A stretch of DNA of 64,000 bases. Origin: Catenaria anguillulae PL171 (lineage: Eukaryota > Blastocladiomycota > Blastocladiomycetes > Blastocladiales > Catenariaceae). The stretch covers positions 62,001 through 126,000 of the forward strand of contig MCFL01000059.1 in assembly GCA_002102555.1 (NCBI GenBank), given 5' to 3'. Positions within the stretch are counted from its first letter, which is position 1, and each line of letters begins with the position of its first letter. Positions 44,920 through 56,927 of this stretch are shown piece after piece. Position numbers and translations under genes: made by a program. The notes beneath the pieces are model-generated. The model had not been told where the DNA came from. It worked only from the letters and a program-made list of their open reading frames with translations, and ran no database searches.

Positions 44920-46311
44920 TTCTTGTGGCATGGGGGATCCTTCTTCCTGGGCTACTTGCCCGTCTTCAATGTCGTTGTCGGCCTGCGTGCCATGCGATTG
45001 TTTAGCAAAACCAAATCAAAGTTCTACCTTGCGCTTGGCGGAATCGCCTTCGGGTGGGCCATTGACATTGTCGTGTTCTTCCTGTCATTGCGTCCTGAGA
45101 CGCCTCCAGAGCAATATGTCTCTATGAGCCGCGCAGTGTCGGCGATGGAATTGGTGCTTGGGTCTTCGTTTATCGTCTTGAATGCATCGAGGTGCGTTTT
45201 AGGGCCGGATTGCCGTGTGCACTTGCTCTTGTCCACGACAACGGCTCGAACCTGAGCTGACGGCCGGAGCTCGACACAGGCTGTTCAAATTAAAAAAGAG
45301 CGCCAACAGGCCAGTCATTCACAAAGTTCTCCTCGGACTTGCTGCATTTGACTGGATTTGCTGCGTCGCTAACGGCTGCTTTCTCTTGGCGATCGATCCG
45401 TTCGGTCCACTGTCCTCCATCGCATTGGCTTGGTATTCTGGTTCGCTCCCGCACATTCTTCCTGTCTTGGCCGCGCATGCATGGGAATTGACTTGTTACC
45501 GGTGCCTATTGTCTCACCTCTTGGACTTTGTATTCAGCCGGCACACTATGTACGCACTCGATCCACTTCTGACCCGGGGGCGGGTCGTACCAGGGTGCTG
45601 ATTCCCTGTCAATCTAGTTGATGCCGTCCTCAACCTTGCCATTTCCTTGGCTTTTGTTGTGCACTTGCGTGAGCTCAGCAATGGGCCGGCTGGGTCAGCC
45701 ACTGGCGGATTGCGGCAAGGCCTTACCAGCCGATTGAAACGTGTCCAGGTCGAGCTCATTATCGAATGCGTGCTCATCATCGGGGCAAACTTTTTCTACT
45801 CTTACAACGCAATGATTGATCCGCATTACGGGCTGTACGTTTGGTAATTTTGCGCCTTTGTGTCGTGATTTGAGCATTCATCATTGTCGCTGGTGTGGGA
45901 CTTGTCACGGTAGGTCTTACACCGCTCTGGTTATTCGGCTTCACATCTACTGCAAGTGCGTTATTGAGCCCAGTCAACTACGCATCGCCAACTATCCCGG
46001 ATAATGTGTCACCCAGGTTCCTTGAATCGCTCAACGCCATCATGCGCCGCGGCAATGTGACGAGCCGCAGTCCAAGTCTGAACCAACCCGCTCCAGGCAG
46101 TGGCACTGGCAGTCGCCCGCATCACAAGAGTGGTGCAGCCACGACGGCCACGCTCATCTCGTCAGCCGCTGCTGCCGCGGTCAAGAGCCCGAGCTCGCGC
46201 CATTTGTTGGCTGTAGCCGAGGCAGGTGGGCCGCATTCAACTGTACAAACGATTGATCGAGCCTCTGCCGATAGGGATATGGGAGGTGGGGAGGACACAA
46301 GGGCCAGTTGA
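44920..46311 (+). CDS. Multi-pass (probably 7-TM) membrane protein, family member A1
   Basis: Exons placed: 44920-45191 and 45280 to about 45434, then at least two more covering about 45620-45845 and 45890-46311. A 5' exon with the start is missing. Readable segments: FLGYLPVFNVVVGLRAM, KSKFYLALGGIAFGWAIDIV, LFKLKKSANRPVIHKVLLGL, NLAISLAFVVHL, RVQVELIIECVLIIGANFFY and IDPHYGLYV, then a Ser/Ala-rich cytoplasmic tail ending GEDTRAS. The gene at 55607-56695 is a clear paralogue with nearly the same blocks (KSKFYLALGCISIGWAVDVI, RVQVELVLECLLIIGANLLY, IDPHYGLYV). No named receptor family is recognised. A seven-pass receptor-like protein of the plasma membrane is inferred from hydrophobicity. Confidence 0.6.
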
Positions 46312-46666
46312 AGCTGGGAGCACGGCAACGGGAGAAAGTAGATCGGAAGGAGACGCAAAATGTCCATAAGCGTGGTCTGTAAACACACATCACAGCAATG
46401 AAGAGTGTGCAGAAAAATCACAAAAGACATGGTAATCGATATGGCAGAGGCAGAGGTGAGGAAGGAAGGCAATGTGTCGATCCACATGTAATGCATTGCG
46501 AAAAGAGGAAAACACACGAGGGAGATGGACGAAACAGAAAAAAGAAACAGCACGGCAAAATCATCATGGACAGCAAGCGTCCATTGGCATAGGCGGGGGG
46601 TGATGGCAAAAAACAAAACAAAACATGAAATGAACAAACGGGCAAGCAAAAAGCCTCCATCGGAGC
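46312..46666. other. Convergent 3' intergenic region
   Basis: A-rich non-coding sequence on the plus strand between the converging membrane-protein and SH3 genes. No feature seen. Confidence 0.4.
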
Positions 46667-47403
46667 CTACTCATCCTCTAGCGTCGACCTTGGTACCGAC
46701 TCTGAAACTTCCGACGGCGACCGCTTTCGGCTCTCGTGCGCCGGTGAAGGATCCCGAGATGATGGCGGCAGACCCGGTGCAACAGGTGCGGGTGATGGTG
46801 ACGCCCGCGGTGACGTTTGGCCAGATGATACTGGCGGTGGGGATGCGGATTGGAGCCCATTGGGTGCTGCAGCGGCGGCGGCGGCAGACGCCGGATTGGA
46901 GCTGGAAAGCTCATTTGGAAAAGAGTAGGATGCGGTCGCCGCAGCCCCGACCGCGGTGGCAGCTTCCATGGATGAGGGCGGGCGGGATGTGTCGTCTGAA
47001 TCACTCGTGTCATCCTCGATGCACACATAATTTTCGGGAACCAGCCCTTCTTGGTCGTTGAGGATGCCGAGGAGCCACCTGCAGCAACAACGAGGTGGTT
47101 AGCACCAGTTTGTGGAGTTTGCGGACAAACGGCGACGCACCCAGGATACTTGCGCTCCAAAATGTATATCAGAGCACCCTCCGGAAAGCTCAACTCGCTT
47201 GGATCCTGCGCCTCAAAATCGTACATTGCGCGGGCATGACATGGGAACAGATTGTCGATATCCGAGGTTGTAGATGGTGTTGGGGACGTGATCGGGTAAA
47301 TTCCATAATGCAATGGAGACGACGGCGGATGCGCAAAGTCCCGGACCTTGAATGGGACTGTCGATTGAGTCGCGCGGAAGGGATTGACGGGCGTAATGAT
47401 CAT
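46667..47403 (-). CDS. Small SH3-domain protein
   Basis: Two exons, 47403-47141 and 47078-46667 (224 aa). The SH3 domain is split by the intron: ARAMYDFEAQDPSELSFPEG, ALIYILERKYPG, then WLLGILNDQEGLVPENYV. It has the ALYDF, WW-turn and PxNY elements that bind proline-rich peptides. The ~60 residues before it and the Ser/Pro-rich tail after it (SDDTSRPPSS ... SVPRSTLEDE) look disordered. An adaptor in cortical actin or signalling complexes is the usual role. The start at 47403 (MIITPVNPF) is the first true ATG in frame. Confidence 0.85.
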
Positions 47404-49069
47404 GGCGGTATTGTGAGGGCACGAAAATGATTGAAAAAAAAAATGCAATGCCAATAGAGTGAGTGGGCAGCTCGGAAAATGGACGAGGTGCAGTTGAAGG
47501 ACAAATAAAAGGGAGGCAACGGACAATGGTACGAACCGGTCGAGGAAATGGACAGCGTCTTAAGGCGTCGTGAAATGGGTGATGAATCGCGACCAGACTC
47601 CATCGTGTTGTTGTCAGCAAGTTGGGGTGGCAGGAAACGGACGGTGGCCAAGGTTGATGCTCGGTCACCCAAATACAGAGGAAGATGGTGGCTGGTGCGA
47701 CCAGAGAGAAACCGGCGGCGGCGGAGAAAGTCGGCCTGGTTGGGGGCAATGCGAAGGGAATGCGGATATTGAAACAAGTCAGAAATGAGCAGACAGCCCC
47801 CCTCCCACCTCCGTAAACGTAGCACGAAACCAAGGAGGACCAGATGATGAACGACTCGCACCAATCCCAGATGTCCTTGGTTCAGAGTTTGAATGTGGGT
47901 TGCCTCGGCGGTTTCGTGCAAGCGCGCAGCTGACACATCAGCGAATGGACGTAACGTGGAAGCGGGCAGGAAACACCAAGATGGGACAAGAATAGTACAC
48001 AACGGCTCGACCGGTGGCGGTTGCTGCTCTGTAGGTCGTGCGATGGCGGTATTGCGTTCACGCCGTGATCAGCAGCTGGTGGCGAGCAAAGTGCGGCAAG
48101 GTGGCCGAGGTGTAAAAATACAAACGGTATGACTCTTCAAGGTTGATGGAGCGCAGATGCGCAGAAACCAAGTGCAAAGAGGCGAAACGAGAGATGAAGC
48201 GGTGGCGTGATGGCGGTCGGGGACAACTTGACCGTGCGAATTCGAAGTGCTGAGTGAAGGAAATGACGTGAAAGCGGCAAAGAAGTCAGAAGTGAAGGCG
48301 ATATCAATCGGCTGAGTCGGCCGCGCAGCGTTTTGATTGGGGGAAAGCGAGTTTGGGCAAATGGGCAGCGGACGATGGGGTGCGGGCGGCGTTGTGTTGC
48401 GGTCAGCGGACGGCGTTCGCGGTTGCAGGTTGGGATGCCAGTCGACGAGCGGCCTCGAGTCAAATTTGCATTGCAATGGTCCGAAACAGGGCAGTGCGCA
48501 GAGTGTTGCCGTACATTAAGCACAAGAGTCGGCAACGAATACGGCGTCGCGGATGGGCCATGCCAGTGTAGCTGCCTTGAAGAACTTGTCACGTGCTGCT
48601 GTGCTGCGCGGACAGACCGCCGTTGGCGCGGGGCTGACATGTCTTGGTCGGGCTGTTTACTCCTGGGCCAAGAGGCGCCGGCTTGCAACTGAAAAGTAGG
48701 TCGGACAGCAGAGACCATTAGCAGGGCTCCCAGGCATTCATCTTTATCCTCAAGACCGACAACATGTGTTTCTCATCGGTCAGAGGTTGGACCAATGTAT
48801 CTTTATCCTTGAATGAGCCCTTTTGTTGCAACGGTTAGCTGGAGTAAACTGCAGCTGCGGACAAATCGACAGCAGGCAAGGTCCGCTGTGACTTGCAGGA
48901 AATCGCCACAACCTGTCACCACATGCTGGGTGTTTGTCGCTATGTAACACTCACAATCCATCACGCGACAGCGACGTTCACTTTCCCACGGCCACACATA
49001 TTTATTATTGTCTCGGCCATGTTAGGCGAGATCGTGTTCTATCGTAAAAGCCATGCAATTGTACATACA
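47404..49069. other. Divergent intergenic region
   Basis: 1.7 kb between the SH3 gene and the UBL/AN1 gene, which diverge. Several frames are open for 60-200 codons on both strands, but none shows a domain or a consistent codon pattern; I treat them as GC-driven. Confidence 0.4.
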
Positions 49070-51349
49070 ATGAGTACGCCATTAGATCGCAGCGACCTTC
49101 CACCCGCAGCTCCTCCTCCTGGGCCAGTGTCCGACAACCCGGACCAGCCTGGCAGCTTGGCCTCGAACCAAAGCGATGCAAGAAGAAATAGCGCTACAAC
49201 CTCCTCATCCTCTACTGCTGGGCAGCGCAAACCCTCGTCGTCCATACACAAGCGCAGCAAAACTGCAGCAGGCCGGCCACCATCTGTTCGCACCACGATC
49301 CACTCTGTTGCGTCCGCCGTTTCTGCCGCAGTGCCTATCGCAGCAGCTGCCGCCGCCAGTGGGCGGACGAGCGAACGGTCAGCCGTGACGAAACAATTTG
49401 GGTGGGGCCAAGTCAGGCGTGCCTCCGGTTAACGTTGCAGCAAAGGCAAATCCTACCACCGGTAGTACTTTACTATCATCATCGTCTCATCACCAACGGC
49501 GGTTGGGAGGTTTGCAACTCGCAACAAGACAATCACCACCCCGCCGTCCCTCTCTTCCGACAAACATGTACCTTTTCGAGGCGATCCACACCAGTTTATC
49601 CAGCTCACAATTTGTACCATGACTGGCAAGGCATGTCATCGTCGACAACACTCCAACTGTCCACATTCTTTTTATCAACCTTGATCGGCTGACCTTATTC
49701 TAGATCGACACAGACTTTTTCTCTTCGTGTCCTGCCAACAGACACGCTCTGGGAACTCAAGCGCTTTATCGCACACGACCACGGCATTCCAGTCGAATCG
49801 CAAACACTCCTTCTTCGCGACGCCCGCTCCGCGACTCAAACATGGTGTGCGACTACAACCTCAGACGGGCGACAAGCTCGACCTTGTGCTCACCCTGGCG
49901 GGCGGACACGGACCCATCACCGCCTCTCTCAAACTACCGCTTCCCACATCTTCCTCAACCTCACCCACGCCGGGTCCACCGCCATTCAACCTAAGCGACT
50001 GGTTCCCAACAGCACAGAATGACGCGCGCGACCACGACAGCGACGAAGACGCGCCGCCATCCGTGCTCCTGCTGTTGTGCCGCCAGGGCGATGACTTGTA
50101 CCTCTTGGAACTGCTCATGGCCAATGGCCAGTGTGTTGACGCCCGTGCGCAGTATCTTGGCGGCAGCGATTTGGCGCCCGAAGATGTCGCTGCAATTGTG
50201 CGCGCGATGGGGCCGCAGGGTCATGGGTGCGGGTCGGCGGGAGTGTTTGAATCGTTTGCGTCCAACGGCAAGCAGGACGGGTGGGTTCAGGGATTGAGTG
50301 AGGTGACCGGGTGTGAGGAGGTAGAGCAAGATGGCGAATTGGGTTTGATGTACGATGAGCACGAGCCCATCGAGTATCCTCTGGACGAATGCGCTGGTGA
50401 CCGGCCAGGAACAGCAGAGTCGATGGTTTCGATTCCCGACGAAATTGCCCGCAAGTACGGCTTGCTCGTCGGTGAATCGTCTCAGAGCCCGAGGGCCAGC
50501 AACCAGCAACATACGGGTGATGAGGATCATGGGACGCTCTCGCCACACCTTGAATCCGTCATCCACTCGGCCATCAGCCGGGCAGCAACCCCGCCCAGCT
50601 CGCGCCCATCGTCCGGAAAGCCAAAGGCGTCAGGTCGACCGACAACGGCGATTGCACTCACACGTGTCGGTGTTCGCCCATTGTCTGCTGGGAGATTCAT
50701 TGTCAAACCACGCGCGAAATCTGCGCCAGTCGACAGGTTTTCAATTGCCATGGTATCGGATGGCGCCACTGCGCAAGGGATTCGAGAATTCACCTCGAGC
50801 AAGCCAGTTCAGTCGCGCGGTCATGTCCTCGGTGCCGCAAGAAAGTCGCCGCCGGGCGCCGGCGGACGAACTACTGAGCATCGTCGGCCCAAGAGTGGGA
50901 ACCGTGAGACCTCGAGTGCCAGACGGGACCCACCACCACACACAAGTCTTCCTGCCCCTCACGCACTCACCGCTTGCTCGCTACCCACCATCGACCGTGT
51001 GGGTACCATGACCACCCATGCCTCCTCGGACGCACCCAATACTCGACGCCGCCAGACCCCACCAGGCAGCGCTGGAGCGCGCCCACCGGCCACACGCTTG
51101 GCGCCGGCTCCTCCCGCTGCCATCGCCGCACCGCCTTCCACATGCGCATGCGCGGGATGCTCGAAACGGCTGCGTCCCGCCATGGTTGCGGCAGGCGCCA
51201 CACGATGCCGGTGCGGCGGTCACTATTGCGCAAAGCACCGGGCGAGCGGCGCACATGCGTGTACATATGATTACCGTGGCGTGGAAAGGGCACGGCTCAC
51301 CAGGGATAATCCGAGCGTCGTGGGTAGAAGGGTACCTGGCGAGGGTTAG
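49070..51349 (+). CDS. Ubiquitin-like plus AN1 zinc-finger protein (ZFAND4-like), frame-broken
   Basis: An ATG at 49070 starts a Ser/Ala-rich N-terminus. A ubiquitin-like domain follows (about 49590-49910): NMYLFEAIHTSLSSSQF is spliced (intron about 49614-49713) to TFSLRVLPTDTLWELKRFIA and VESQTLLLRDAR, then RDSNMVCDYNL, then TGDKLDLVLTLAGG. These blocks align end to end with ubiquitin but lie in three frames, needing about one missing base near 49827 and one near 49862. A third break seems to lie near 49400. From 49865 one frame is open to the stop. It ends in an AN1 finger (CACAGCSKRL, RCRCGGHYCAKH, GAHAC). UBL plus AN1 matches the ZFAND4/ANUBL1 family, linked to ubiquitin and proteasome handling. 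It could be a recent pseudogene or carry sequencing indels. Confidence 0.65.
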
Positions 51350-51545
51350 TGCTGTAAATGGTTATCTCTTTCACATTCAAGGATGGAAATACCTCCTGGC
51401 TGGGTGCGACCATGTTGCGCAAGGGTAAAGCACCGCGATATATACAACTTCGTCGAATACATGAGGGGAATCATTCCAATCCAACCTGCACGCACGATGC
51501 CACATTCAGTCTAAATCACATCCATTTAGATATACAATCACTGCT
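51350..51545. other. Convergent 3' intergenic gap
   Basis: A short gap between the UBL/AN1 gene and the minus-strand membrane-SH3 gene; nothing seen. Confidence 0.4.
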
Positions 51546-54500
51546 TTACCCAAACCCACCAGCCCCTTGATGGGGCCCGGCCTGCCCGCCCCCCGTCACA
51601 AACCACGGCATCATGACTGGCGGCAGCCCCATCGAGTACGCCTGTGCGCCGCGATCGCCGTCCATGTACTTGGCTGGTGGGCCGCCCAAAGTGGACGATC
51701 GGGTGCTCGACGGGGGTGGGTGGGTCGCGAGAAATTCGCGCAACGACATTTGCCGCGGGGACCCATGGCCGCCGTCTGCTGCACTGGACGAGTTGGGTTG
51801 CGGCGGCGCAAGTGGTGGAATTTGCCGAAGTAACGGCTGCTGGACTGGGATTGGCGCCCGCAGAGGTTCCGATCTCGGTAGCGGAGGGGGAGGCGGAGGC
51901 GGAGGCGGCGTGGATGTTTGGTGCGCAAGTAGTCGGCAACGAAGCAGTTCGCGGAAACTTATCTGCGAGCTGCCCGCGCGACGCACGCACCGCGACAGGG
52001 CGTGAGGCGGGAGATGCAGGTTCCGGCTTGTGACGAGAGGGAGAGGTTGGTGGAGCGGGCGCTGGTGGCGTTGTTGAACCGGCAACGTCAAATGGATGCA
52101 CGCCCGGCGGAGTTTCAACCAGAACCGAACACAAGTGCAGCGAAGACTGCGGCGTTGTGCACACGAGCGGAAACAATCCCTCTGTCAGTCGCGTCAGATT
52201 GATGCCGTCCTGAGAAGTGGGCAATCAGAGTGTGTCAGGATGGAAGGCTTTGAAAAAGTGGAATGAGGAGTATACACATACCACCCAGCCATTCTCGCGC
52301 TCGTTGTCACAAACACCAAATCCCCAAGACACAGTTCAATTTCATCCTTCTGCTGCGGAATGTATGGATGCTCAACCACCCTGGGTTCGCCAAACACGTC
52401 CAGTACTGAATAGATTTGCATCGGGCTCGATGTCCTGCCATCGTCTATCCTGCGCACGGGTGAGTCTGGCGATTGCGTGGGGCTTGGGAATAAGCCGTGG
52501 GTGGATGATGGATGGATACAAAAGACGGGTCGATTGGTGGGGGTAGGATGGCCGAGACAAAATGTGGCTGGTGGCTGGGCATGGGAGGTGGGGGCGGCGC
52601 GTGGTACAGCGAAACGTTCGTCGGGATCGAGGCCGTGTCAATGTACCCAGACGAGTAAGTCCGCATCAATGCAACGGGGGATGGGTAAGCCGGCATGTCG
52701 GGCGTTGGCGGCACGGGTATGGCAACTGGGGACGCAAGTGCTTGCATGGACGAGTGCGGGTGGTGGATCGCGTAGGTGACAAGGCACCGTGGACCGACGT
52801 GGGCGACATTTGCACCGTGGGCGCCACTTGGCTCGGCGGATTGCTCGTGGAGCTTGCCACCATACCGGCCGAGCTGATGATGACGCTGGGTTTGTCGCCA
52901 AGCTTGGACTCCGAGTCTACCATATCCTTCGTCTTGGGCGTCTTGCGCCGGGTCGTGAGTCGCCGAGTCCACTTTTGCACCCTTCGCCCACTTTCGTCAC
53001 AATCCCACCCCCCTCGCTAGGCGTGGCAACGGCCTCTTTCCTCGATCGCCTGCACCGCCGAAATGCATTCTCGAGCCACAGAAACCCGAGCCAAAACCGA
53101 AACGCTGCCCGCTCATGCACCGCCAAGTCATCCTCTCCGCCGACTTTGCGATCACACCGTGGTACCGTGGCTGCCAGAATGATGAGCACAAGAAACGCCA
53201 GCCCAAGGACCAGGCCAACAATGGCACCAATCGGCCACGCATGCACTGGCAGGGGTTGAGTGCAGTAGTCAGTCTTGCACCCAAACACACACAGCTTTGC
53301 TTGGACCTCTGCCTCTTGCGCATAAGTGAACGAGTATGACGCTGCTGGGGCGCCGGGTGCTGCACTATTACCCAGGCCATTGCCGCCGCCACCACCACCA
53401 CCTCTCCGCTGGTTCAGTGCCGCATCGTCGTGGGTCGTTGAATCAACGGGCGCTCCCGCCGACGCACGCGCGGCCGCTTCGGCCACAAGCTTGCGTGTCC
53501 TTTGCGCGCTCAGCCCACACCCTTCTGCTTCCTCGGACACGGCCAGCGGACCGGCATCGTCGATCGCCTTGCCCACGAGCATTTGCAGGGCGTTGGTTGC
53601 CGTTGTGTTCCACCACGCTGGCGACGACGTCAACGGGCTTGAAATCGGATCGCGCAGCGCAAGCGGCATGGATGCGGGGACGAAATCCACGTCCGAGCAC
53701 TTGTCGAGATTCAAGGCTTTCGGACACACGCGCGGGAACACAGAGTACACTGCCGTGTCGAGCCAGTCGGCAGGCAACCTTGAGCCTGCGCCGTCAGCCA
53801 GCAAGAGCGTGTCGCGTACGCTTGTGGCGTACATGGTGCACATGAACGTCGTGCGCAATGCAGACACGCCGTTCATGGGACACGCAGACGGTTGCGGCCT
53901 GGCCTGCTGTTGGGCAACGGGCGAGGAACGGCCCGTAACGGATGCGAGCGGGCAAATGACGGGATCCAGCGTGGCATTGTTTGCCGTGAATGCGAGCTCG
54001 AGGCACGTCAGCGACTGAAAGTAGCGCAAGGGTGCATACAAGGTCGAGTTGGCGTCTGTGGCGTGCTGCTTGAGCGAGGGCGAGATGCGTGCCAGAATGT
54101 CGGTGATGGACTGTTGTTTCGGGAGCTGCTGGGACCATGCAGATTTGCGAACCGTGATGAAGGAGGGTGGCCCGTTGATTTGGAAGGCGCCGCCCGGCGG
54201 TGAGGCTTCTTGTGGTCTCCGGCCCGAAGTGCTCGGGAGGTTGTTGTTTGGGTTTGGGTTTGCGGGTGAAGACAAGGAGGAAGACGATGACGATGAAGAA
54301 GTGGATGGGTCCGATGAGGCAGCCCAGTCGTAGCGGCAGAGATCGAGATTGAGCGGGACGCATGAGTCGTCTCTGGATTGCTGGAACCACGGAGAAGGGG
54401 TGACGGGAGCGGGAGAAACGGACGAGAGCTGCAAGGCTGCAGAAAGAGAATCGCCAGAAGACGGGAGGAACTGCATTTGCGGCATTGGTGGCCGATCATT

Positions 54501-54560
54501 TGGGCGGGCAGCTGTCTGCGTACTGAGGGTTGCAGCAACAAGGAGAGCACTGAATACCAT
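51546..54560 (-). CDS. Single-pass membrane protein with cytoplasmic SH3 domain, frame-broken
   Basis: An ATG at 54560 gives a signal peptide (MVFSALLVAATLSTQTAA). The extracellular part (about 420 residues) is Cys-containing, with VPLNLDLCRYDW, TCLELAFTANN and AEVQAKLCVFGCKTDYC. The membrane helix is IGAIVGLVLGLAFLVLIILA. The cytoplasmic part starts cleanly, then changes frame several times. KTKDMVDSESKLGDKPSV is in one frame, SPVALMRTYSSGYIDTA in another, SPVRRIDDGRTSSPMQIYSV in a third. The SH3 domain (VEHPYIPQQKDEIELCLGDL, ENGW, then NLTRLTEGLFPLVCT across an intron at about 52286-52213) crosses another shift. A proline-rich tail follows (REFLATHPPPSS). This layout is common in fungal membrane-SH3 proteins. 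Either a recent pseudogene or small sequence errors. Confidence 0.6.
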
Positions 54561-55606
54561 GAGCAGCAGCCGCGGAGGCCAAGATCCTCTGCAATGGCCA
54601 GTGTTTTTCTGGCAACTGCCGTCACGGTGGCTCTGTGGTGGGCAGGTGCCCGGGCAGATCGTGATCCAGCCCAGACGGACGCTCGTGGTGCTGCGGATGC
54701 GTCGGGATCTTGATATTGACGCTGCGGCGGCCGGTTCCGGACAGCAGCTGGGACAAGCGCCGCGGATACTCGGGCTGCTGGTGTGCATCATCATGGTGGC
54801 GAAGGGCATGTGTATGGTTGTGGTGTTGGTGTCGGTGTCGGAGGTGGGCCATGGCGGTCAAGCATAGCGAAAAGTTGGAGCTGGGCGAGTGGCCGCACAT
54901 GCGACGGTAATGCTCAGAGTGACTCAATCTGCCGACTTGGCCACGCCCACACTATCCATCGATATTCTGCATTTCATGGCCATGGCCATGCGTCAACCGC
55001 ACACTAACATTAATGCCATTGGCCACGGTGGGCCACCACCCCCAGTATATCATATGTAGAATTTTGGAAGGTTGCCGAAACTCGCGTGTGGCGCTCCACG
55101 TGCCTGAATCCGGATGCCCGTCCGTTTCGTGTCCGCACCGCCCACTCGGCTTCAGAGACGTGCAACGACAATGAGGTGCCACGCGTCAGTTGACAACGCT
55201 CAGACAAACTCAGCTGACTGGTTTCGTGTCGTTACAGAAACACGAGGGCGGCATCCACATGCCACCGTACAGCATGGGACGTACTGTGTACCCAGACTCA
55301 TATCTCGGTACAATAAAAGTGCGTCGCGCGCAGCCTTTATCCAACAGTATAAGCTTCTCCATGAGCGGATCTTGATCCATCTGCTCGGCTGTTTTGAGAC
55401 TTTGGAGCTTTTGCGCCTTGTGCCACCAAGGACGTCCCCAAAATGACCGGGCCCGCTCTCTCCGTCGTTTGTTTTCGTTGCTGTGACCCGCCCGTTGCGA
55501 GATTCCCCTGTTGGCGAAACTGGGAGCTGCGTGTGGCATTACCTGAGCGCATAGTGTCATTGAGGAACTCGAGGAACCTGTGGACATCACGTTGAAGCTC
55601 AACATG
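54561..55606. other. Upstream region of membrane-SH3 gene and 3' flank of membrane protein A2
   Basis: No coding frame I would defend. It should hold the promoter of the minus-strand membrane-SH3 gene. Confidence 0.4.
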
Positions 55607-56695
55607 TCAGTTGTAGTTGATTTTCTCGAGAGAGTTTGGTGAAAACTGTGGCTCAATCGCACTTGCAGAAAGTATGGAGGCGGATAGCACCTGCTGTGAA
55701 GGACCTACAACGGAAGAAAAAAAAATATTGAAAGGTAAGATGGGATGGAATAATGAATTTGAAAAAAAAGGTCGAGGAGAGGATTTGACGTACAGTCCGT
55801 AATGTGGGTCAATTGAAGAGTTGAATGTGTACAACAGGTTAGCACCGATGATCAATAGGCACTCTAGAACAAGTTCCACTTGGACTCGCTTCAACCCATT
55901 GGCCAAGCCGTAACGCAACCCTCCCTGGGTTGATCCAGCCCGTCCGTGCTGAGATCTTGCAAATGGATGACAAATGCGAGCGAGATAGCGAAATTGACCA
56001 TGCCGTCGACTTGAGAACGAGTTGGGTGGAGTCCAATCAGTCAACTGGCAGGTTTGCACAAGAAAGGTTGGTCCGTGCCAGAAAAAAAACCGTACATTGT
56101 GTACCGACTGTGCGGGTATCATGTCAATCCTGTGAGATTATCATCCAGTCCCAAGCGAGAGGGACGAAAGCAGTTCGTACATGGCATTATTGACAGGACA
56201 ACCGGAACCAATGGATGAAAAGGCGGAACGGAGAGCAAAACCATCCCACACCCAAAGCAAAACGCGCCATCCACAACTGCCAGAGCAATCAGCACCTTGT
56301 GAAGGACAGGCCGAGTCGAGCTTGTCTTCATCTTGTACAGCCTTTGCATGTACCTCGAATGAATCAGCGGACGCAATGAGAACGTGGCGAATCATCTTGC
56401 TGCACAATCCACAGTACCTGGAAGCATTTAGAGCAATGAATGATGTTGCCAACACAACTTGAAGCACGGTGATTGTCATCATTGCCGCCATAAAGTCTTG
56501 AAGCGTTTGTCCAAGGCGCAAGGACATGAAATAGATGATGACATCCACTGCCCACCCGATTGAAATGCACCCCAGAGCAAGATAGAACTTGGATTTTGTC
56601 GTTGCAAACAAGCGCAGCGCTCGAAGCCCAATGAACAAGTTGAAAGCTGGAAGATAGCCCAAAAAGAAGGATCCGCCATGCCAGGTGAATCGTGA
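55607..56695 (-). CDS. Multi-pass (probably 7-TM) membrane protein, family member A2
   Basis: The first visible exon begins near 56695 after an AG acceptor; the starting exon is upstream and unresolved. Conserved blocks in order: WHGGSFFLGYLPAFNLFIGL, KSKFYLALGCISIGWAVDVI, MTITVLQVVLATSFIALNAS, then after an intron LYKMKTSSTRPVLHKVLIAL, then MVNFAISLAFVIHLQDLS, RVQVELVLECLLIIGANLLY and IDPHYGLYV. A last exon gives LSASILSASAIEPQFSPNSL and stops at 55607. It is a close paralogue of the gene at 44920-46311 but on the opposite strand, with a much shorter tail. A run of eight T/A near 56090 and the short exons make some joins uncertain. Confidence 0.6.
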
Positions 56696-56927
56696 CTATG
56701 ATGCGGATGTGGGAGGTGATGATAATCAGCGATTAACGTTCGCGCCGGGCACACAGGCACTGACGTTGATGACTGTCGCGACTTCGACCACATCATACAT
56801 TCGTGATTGACATGTTGCAAGAGACAGGCTGGAGTGTGTTGAAGTTTGCTCAGAATTGGGATCAGAGGAGGAAATGGTAAATGCTTGAGGTTGTCTGGGA
56901 TCCGACGAATAGGACGTTTGGGTGCAT
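56696..56927. other. Upstream gap of membrane protein A2
   Basis: A short stretch that may contain its first exon; not resolved. Confidence 0.3.

Noticed and set aside
47213-48720. Several 130-200 codon minus-strand frames between the SH3 and UBL/AN1 genes
   Set aside because: No true ATG-led domain, no consistent splice joins, composition like GC-driven noise.
48738-48810. CTTTATCCT direct repeats and a CCTCAAGACCGA match to the MULE repeat
   Set aside because: Matches are only about 10-12 bases and do not extend; chance level in 64 kb.
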